64,000 bases of DNA from Ornithinimicrobium faecis. Its GTDB lineage: Bacteria; Actinomycetota; Actinomycetes; Actinomycetales; Dermatophilaceae. Where the stretch lies: NCBI RefSeq assembly GCF_023923225.1, contig NZ_CP099489.1:4216001-4280000 (forward strand), in the 5' to 3' direction. Both the position numbers and the translations under genes were made by a program. Positions 60,001 to 64,000 of this stretch are shown here, one piece after another. The stretch's first letter is position 1. Each line of letters starts with the position of its first letter. Below the pieces are notes generated by a model that did no database searches, was not told where the DNA came from, and saw nothing but the letters and a program-made list of their open reading frames with translations.

Positions 60001-63000
60001 TGGCGGCATCCTCGAACGCCACCAGGAAACGGTCGCCGGTCAGCGGATAGATCCGGGCACGGTGCAGACCACCGCTGTCGTTGCGAGCGTCCTCGGTGTA
60101 TCCGATGCGGTTGAAGGTGTTCGACTCATAGAACACACCGAACGCGCCAGTCCCAGGGTCGAATGACGTGCCGCCGGAGTCCAACTGCGGGTTGAGCGTC
60201 TGCAGTTGACCGTTGGCCACCACGCCGACCTGGGTTGGCGTGACCGGCCCCTCGGCTGCGGCATACCACCCGAACGGCAGGTCCTCCTGCGGTGCGAACG
60301 CCGCGACCGGCGTCATCGTCACCGGACCGTCAGAGGCCCGTTGGAAGAGTGGCTCCAGCACCTCATCGCCCTTGGCCACCGGCTCGGTGCCGCCGGCCAG
60401 ACCCGACCACCCGGTGCTGATCCCGAACTGGAAGGTGTCCACGACCTGCTGCAGGGTCGGCTCGTTGCCGCCCTGGTGGCCCGCGAAGGCGAGCGCACGA
60501 AGCGACACGTTGACGCTGCCCTCGCCGTCACCGAGCACGAGAGATCCGGTGCGGATCCCTGCGCTCCCGCTCGGGTCAAAGGTCACCTCGATCTGGGAGG
60601 CCTCCCCGCCGGGGATGGTCAGCCCGGAGTCGACCGTGAAGTCACCCGCGTTCGCACCCTCGACGCTCGCGCTCACCTCGACCGGCTCGGAGCCGAGGTT
60701 GGTCACCGTGACCTCCCGGGTCTCGGTCGGGTCATCACCGTTGAGGGTGGCGGACATGATCAGCTCGTCCTGGTCGGCCCGGATGCCTGCGGCCTGCTCA
60801 CCCTCGGGCACCCGCAGCAGGTAGAGCTGCTGCGGTTCGCCACCCCGGTTGTACTGGTTGATGTAGATGTTGCCTGGGTTCACCTCGGTGTCCTCGACCA
60901 GGTCGAGCGGGTCGACGTAGCCCGTGAATCCAGGGATGTCCGTGCCCGGCTGGGTGCCAAGCACTTCGCCGTCACCCGCAACCTGGAAGGTCAGGATGTC
61001 ATCGTTGGCACTGAACCTGATCACCATCATCCGACCCTGCAGCGCACCACCGAAGGTGTTCGAGGTGTACTCGATAACCCCGTTCGGCGACTTGTTGAAG
61101 TCGAAGTCGAAGGCCACCCCGTGGTAGTTCGGGTCTGGCTCTCTGTCGGGGTTGTAGGCGGTGCCGTCATTGAGCACCCACTCGCAGCGGGTCGGGTTGG
61201 GGTGGCCGTAGAAGCCGCCCTGCTCCACGTCAAAGAGGAAGTCTCTTTGCGTGGGCAGGTTCCCAATCGGCGGCACCGAGCCACCGGAGTACGGCTGACC
61301 GTCGATGCGGCGCGTCGTGCACTCCTCAGTGACGTCGGTCCCGTTTCCGTAACCATTCTCACCAGTCGCCTGGTTGGAGACCATGGTGAAGGTCCCGTCG
61401 CCGTTGTCCTGCACACCCGGGGCGTTGGCGCCACCAGCTGTGCCATTCGTCGGCACGTAGATGTGGCCGTTCGAGTGCCACAACAGGTCGTAGGCGTTCC
61501 GGATGCCGGTGGCGTAGATCTCCAGGGGAGCACCGTCGGCATACGGGTCGTAGGCACCGCCCAGTTCGGCCGTCTTCACATCGGTCGGACCGTCGGCCAG
61601 AGCCTGGGCGAGGGCATCCTGTGGGTCGAACCGCAGGACCGCAGCCGTCAGTTGGGTCTCGCCTCGAGCACCCCAGGCACCGTCAACATCGCCAGCGGCT
61701 TGGTTAGATCCCTGCAGGAAGTACAGCCAGGGGGCGCCGCCGTCGCCGGAGGGACCGTAACTGATCGAATTCGACAGGTGGTCCGACTTGGAGCGCGGCA
61801 GGTTGACGAACACATCGGTGACGACCGGAGTGGCGCCGCTGAAGTCGATCACGGAGAGCGTCGAACCGAACTTGGCGCTCTCATTGCCGATGTTTCCCGT
61901 GGCGTGTGTGACCCATGCCAGGTCCGGGTTGTTCTCGTCGAACAGCAGTCCCACCGCTGCCCGCCCGTTCAGGACGTTCAGGTTCTCGGCAGCACCTAGC
62001 GTGCCGTCAGGCAGGATCTCGTATCGGTACATGCCTTGACCGATCGTGGTAGCCCACAGGTAGCCCTCGTGCACCACCAGGCTCGCGAAGTACTTGCCGT
62101 TGGTGTTGCCGGATGCCGTCGGCAGCAGGACCTTCTCAAACTCGGCACCTTCGACGGGGACGAACTCTTCCGGGTCACCCGGGTCGCCGCCACTGCCCTC
62201 ACCGGTGGTGAAGGTGGTCTCGAACGGTGCAAAGGACTGACCGGCACCATCGAGCACGCCGTCGATGACATAGCGGTAGGTCGAGTTCGGCTCAAGAGGA
62301 GCGGCCGGGCTGATCGCGATGGTGTCGTTGCCTCCGGTCGAGCCTCGGTTGCCTTCGACCTCGACGTCGCCGGTCGCGGTGACCTTGAACAACCTGACTG
62401 CCTCGTCTGTCAGCGAGGTCTGTCGGTCTGGATCCACAGCGATGCCAGTGCCGGGGACACTGACCGAGGCCGACACGGCGGTGTCGAGCGACACATCGGT
62501 GGCCCGGTTGGCTGGGACGGTCAGCGTTGCGTGCGGCTGTGCTCCCAGGCTCCGGATCTGCACGTAACTGATCTTGGTGTTGGCCCCACCCACCGCAGTC
62601 ACGGTGAGCTTGCCATCCGTCACGCCGGCGTGTGCCGTCGCCTCCAGGAACTCCTGGGCCGAGTTGGCCTGGAACTCGCGGATGATGACGCCGCCCTCGA
62701 CATTCAGCGCGTGCAGCGAGTCGTAGGTGCTGCTGCTGGGCTGATCACCGACTGCAACCGTCACCTCGTAGAGGCCGTTGGGCACGGCGATCTCCCAGGC
62801 ACCCGGGTCGCACTCGTTGGCGGAGCAGTCCGGGCTGCCGTCGTAGACGGTTCCGATATCGCCGTACTGCATGTGCTGGAAGGTGTTCAGGAGCGGCTCG
62901 ATTCCAGCGCGGGCTCGATCCCGGGTGTTTCCGGTCATGTCCAGTGGAGTGTCCGTGCCCTGGGCAACCCAGCCGTATTCCAGGCCGTCCCCGCGGTCGC

Positions 63001-64000
63001 CGTAACCGGCACCGATGTCGGCAATGAAGCCGTCTGGGACTGCGGTGGGGGCCGGCTGGAAGTTGATGTCCAGCGCGATGTCGTCGACCACAGTGATCTG
63101 GAAAGTCTCCTCCCCGGTGTCCGTGCCGTCATCACCGGTGACAGTCACGTCATACGGACTGCCTGCCACGGTGCCCTGGTCCAGGGTCCCGGAGATGTCG
63201 CCATCGGCGTAGGTCAGGCCGGCTGGCAGCCCGTCGACCTCCACAGTGATCTCATCGCCATCCTCGTCAAAGGTGCTCACGGGGATGATCGTCTGCTGAC
63301 CCTCGAACAGCGTCCGGTCACCAGTAAGCAGCACCTCGGGAGCGATGTTCGGCTCCTCCGGCACCTCCTCCTGAGTCACCGAGAAGTCGCCGAAGGTCAT
63401 CGTGACCGAGTTGGTGGCCTCGTTGCGGGCGGTGGCAAAGACACCGGCGAAGCTGGTTGGTCCGCTGACCCCGTCGCTCAGCACAGCCCCTTCGAAGAAC
63501 GACTCGGGGATGCCCTCGAACGTGCCCAACTCGATGACCTCACCGTCACCGACCTGGTAGGAACCGGTGGCGGTGTTAGTCGCGGCGTCCAAGACCATGG
63601 TCAGCGTGACATCGGTTCCCTGCGGGAAGACCGGTCCGTTCATCTCGTTGGCCGTGCCGGAAGCGACGCCATCGACCTCGCGCTGGAACTGGGCTCGGAC
63701 GTTGGAGCCGGCCTGGTTCTGCACAGTCAGGTTGACCAGGTTGTCCTCGTCAAGTCCGAACCAGATGCCGCCCTTCTCAGAGTTCGCCGAGGTGTCGAAG
63801 TCTGGCGTCACGACGGTGGAACTGACCGTCGTTGTTGCGCTCTGAGCCACGACCCCGACACCCAGCGCGTTGAGCTGCGTGTTCGTGCCGGCGCTCAGGG
63901 CTGGAGTCTGATACTGGATCCCACGCGTTGCGGTGATTGTGAGGCCATCACCGGTGACATCGAGCAGGTCAGCCTCGTAACCGGGCACCTCAGCGTTGCT
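57083..64000 (-). CDS. Giant secreted multidomain carbohydrate-binding protein (5' end outside window)
   Basis: Only the last ~2305 codons are present; the frame stays open to the window edge. Domains in protein order, by position: LamG/concanavalin-like sheet (64000-63370), Ig-like (63350-63085), malectin-like domain 1 (63075-62555), SbsA-type Ig (62550-62205), a propeller resembling glucose/sorbosone dehydrogenases (62160-60790, with EIYATGIRNAYDLLWHSNGH), choice-of-anchor/SPD2-like (60780-60480), DUF4114-like (60470-59950), malectin-like 2, 3 and 4 (59920-59410, 59355-58845, 58805-58345), an HYR/Ig-like domain, another anchor-like domain and a second DUF4114-like domain (57680-57095). No LPXTG or membrane anchor follows. 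It is probably a secreted or wall-associated glycan-binding protein; the neighbouring polysaccharide is a possible ligand. Confidence 0.85.
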   Translation of the reverse strand, partial: SNAEVPGYEADLLDVTGDGLTITATRGIQYQTPALSAGTNTQLNALGVGVVAQSATTTVSSTVVTPDFDTSANSEKGGIWFGLDEDNLVNLTVQNQAGSNVRAQFQREVDGVASGTANEMNGPVFPQGTDVTLTMVLDAATNTATGSYQVGDGEVIELGTFEGIPESFFEGAVLSDGVSGPTSFAGVFATARNEATNSVTMTFGDFSVTQEEVPEEPNIAPEVLLTGDRTLFEGQQTIIPVSTFDEDGDEITVEVDGLPAGLTYADGDISGTLDQGTVAGSPYDVTVTGDDGTDTGEETFQITVVDDIALDINFQPAPTAVPDGFIADIGAGYGDRGDGLEYGWVAQGTDTPLDMTGNTRDRARAGIEPLLNTFQHMQYGDIGTVYDGSPDCSANECDPGAWEIAVPNGLYEVTVAVGDQPSSSTYDSLHALNVEGGVIIREFQANSAQEFLEATAHAGVTDGKLTVTAVGGANTKISYVQIRSLGAQPHATLTVPANRATDVSLDTAVSASVSVPGTGIAVDPDRQTSLTDEAVRLFKVTATGDVEVEGNRGSTGGNDTIAISPAAPLEPNSTYRYVIDGVLDGAGQSFAPFETTFTTGEGSGGDPGDPEEFVPVEGAEFEKVLLPTASGNTNGKYFASLVVHEGYLWATTIGQGMYRYEILPDGTLGAAENLNVLNGRAAVGLLFDENNPDLAWVTHATGNIGNESAKFGSTLSVIDFSGATPVVTDVFVNLPRSKSDHLSNSISYGPSGDGGAPWLYFLQGSNQAAGDVDGAWGARGETQLTAAVLRFDPQDALAQALADGPTDVKTAELGGAYDPYADGAPLEIYATGIRNAYDLLWHSNGHIYVPTNGTAGGANAPGVQDNGDGTFTMVSNQATGENGYGNGTDVTEECTTRRIDGQPYSGGSVPPIGNLPTQRDFLFDVEQGGFYGHPNPTRCEWVLNDGTAYNPDREPDPNYHGVAFDFDFNKSPNGVIEYTSNTFGGALQGRMMVIRFSANDDILTFQVAGDGEVLGTQPGTDIPGFTGYVDPLDLVEDTEVNPGNIYINQYNRGGEPQQLYLLRVPEGEQAAGIRADQDELIMSATLNGDDPTETREVTVTNLGSEPVEVSASVEGANAGDFTVDSGLTIPGGEASQIEVTFDPSGSAGIRTGSLVLGDGEGSVNVSLRALAFAGHQGGNEPTLQQVVDTFQFGISTGWSGLAGGTEPVAKGDEVLEPLFQRASDGPVTMTPVAAFAPQEDLPFGWYAAAEGPVTPTQVGVVANGQLQTLNPQLDSGGTSFDPGTGAFGVFYESNTFNRIGYTEDARNDSGGLHRARIYPLTGDRFLVAFEDAANGDYQDYVFVLDNVVAAGDGSEPPVTGETISVNFGTGDSALPQGYLRDFGEAYAERTAADQGGLSYGWVDAGSEPLSIIGNGRDRNLNDDQRLDTLVHMDLPEDASGGISGEATWEIALPDGDYEVTVSVGDAQDGGSPEAHTINVEGSNAIDAFPKSSAPNGSDDRHESATVTVEVTDGRLTVDQAGGENTKINYLDITPLLDEEPEPPAEGDPIKVNFQLETAPVPDGYLRDFGEPYAERAGVSQGEGLTFGWVDDQLLEPLDLVGNGRDRNLNDDQRLDTLMHMDLPEDSDGGVLSDGAWQIAVPNGQFEVTVSVGDPSKGDAPESHTINVEGVNAIEAFPNSSAANGSDARHTEGTVVVEVLDGALTVDQIGGINTKINYIDIVPMSSGTPVEQVVAQVNFQPAASVTPQGWLADTGQLFDGERGYGWVRTEGGADKAADTRERAGAADQADKTLVIMDDNQVPGVVDGEWEYALRNGEYQVEVSVGDPGYIDSVHGVEAEGVVVVDAFEPSALGDYYVGEATLEVTDGALTLASTGHNTKVQWVRITSFATGDVVPPQLSLAVDGQGDDGAYTGPVTVTVTATDRTLEFVNVTVDGSDTFNYTTPFEVTGTGNHTVEVTATDGAGNATTRSVEFVIVEVGEGDLTLTNPEAAPFHDRIVMSRIQSTASNPATASTGSVILGNEGSESIEVVALDIMDQSAFTLVDPPELPIAIGVGDTVSVSVEFIGTGSGQNTNFESALLIRHNGSEGPTTKVELGAIWQSQSEGGNEPDVDEIVEAFGFGTTIVGAGQQINNDGRLEAIGDEVLSATWKRFDTSEPVTVRQLAAFHTCCSNTASFGWHPVGNKNNWNVALTHQGQWAQSLLPRINGSSGGPAVNSFTPGPATWSWRIDPESSDWTLNNTTPDECGSGNEGCQLGHHLRLWPVKDRAGDAIPGSYLAAMDYSGINYDYNDNVYLLTNVEPANLVQP
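59160..59202. repeat. 43-bp exact repeat in malectin-like domain 3
   Basis: The 43 bases from AGCCGTTGGTCATCGTTCAG onward are identical to 59724-59766 in the neighbouring domain 2. They encode the GNGRDRNLNDDQRLD segment. The exact DNA identity inside otherwise diverged domains points to recent duplication or gene conversion. Confidence 0.85.
59724..59766. repeat. 43-bp exact repeat in malectin-like domain 2
   Basis: Second copy of the sequence at 59160-59202, 564 bases apart, in the same orientation and reading frame. Confidence 0.85.

Noticed and set aside
60206..61999. Open frame of about 600 codons on the forward strand inside the giant surface-protein gene
   Set aside because: It is the complement of the propeller and anchor domains and has no start signal or domain.

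Overview
The window is a high-GC chromosomal segment with many GTG starts and many ATGA/GTGA stop-start overlaps. It carries a subtilase with cell-wall-binding repeats, ugp-type and TRAP transporters and no outer-membrane genes. This points to an actinobacterium, most likely of the Micrococcales (Intrasporangiaceae/Ornithinimicrobium-like). That placement is an inference from style and gene content; no rRNA or marker gene is present. No tRNA, rRNA, CRISPR array or intact insertion sequence was seen.

Layout. (1) 66-4355: a carbohydrate/glycerol-phosphate type ABC importer (two permeases, lipoprotein binding protein, ATPase). (2) 4568-11210: a secreted glycosidase-like protein whose stop codon overlaps that of a convergent four-gene operon (receiver-only regulator, membrane HEAT-repeat protein, processive family-2 glycosyltransferase, histidine kinase); it looks like a signal-controlled exopolysaccharide synthase. 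(3) 11369-22246: an MFS transporter, a GntR/HutC regulator co-transcribed with a TRAP dicarboxylate importer, and a five-gene CoA-ester operon (CaiB CoA-transferase, MmgE/PrpD, acyl-CoA dehydrogenase, CitE-type lyase, HTD2/MaoC hydratase). Two nearly identical operator-like sites, one before gntR and one before the CoA operon, tie this region together. The enzymes fit uptake, activation, oxidation, hydration and cleavage of a branched C5 dicarboxylate (methylsuccinate, mesaconate or itaconate type). (4) 22342-27369: an S4 RNA-binding protein and a reverse-strand operon of MMPL exporter, acetyltransferase, NarL-type kinase and regulator. (5) 27602-32638: an AbiEi/nuclease-like gene bracketed by copies of a hairpin repeat, a DinB-like protein, a PIMT-like methyltransferase, a broken PIN-toxin gene, and a cluster of small membrane proteins (DedA, CPBP protease, DUF4442). 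(6) 32779-39080: a secreted subtilase with cell-wall-binding repeats, a DUF2891 gene behind a perfect CRP/GlxR-type palindrome, a small lipoprotein, and a 61-residue membrane peptide behind a run of RNA hairpins. (7) 39272-43260: a thiamine ABC importer under a TPP riboswitch.

(8) 43499-56742 is a surface-polysaccharide locus. It has a complete set for a UDP-bacillosamine-like sugar (4,6-dehydratase, aminotransferase, acetyltransferase) with its phosphoglycosyltransferase, a Wzz-type tyrosine autokinase, a flippase, a polymerase, two glycosyltransferases and three sulfotransferases. The likely product is a sulfated capsule or exopolysaccharide built on a bacillosamine-type first sugar. (9) 57083-64000 is the 3' part (over 2300 codons) of a giant secreted multidomain protein with four malectin-like carbohydrate-binding domains and a sugar-dehydrogenase-type propeller; its 5' end lies outside the window.

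The strongest leads for something undescribed are the sulfated bacillosamine polysaccharide locus, the GntR-operator-linked C5-dicarboxylate pathway containing an MmgE/PrpD protein, and the receiver-HEAT-glycosyltransferase-kinase operon.
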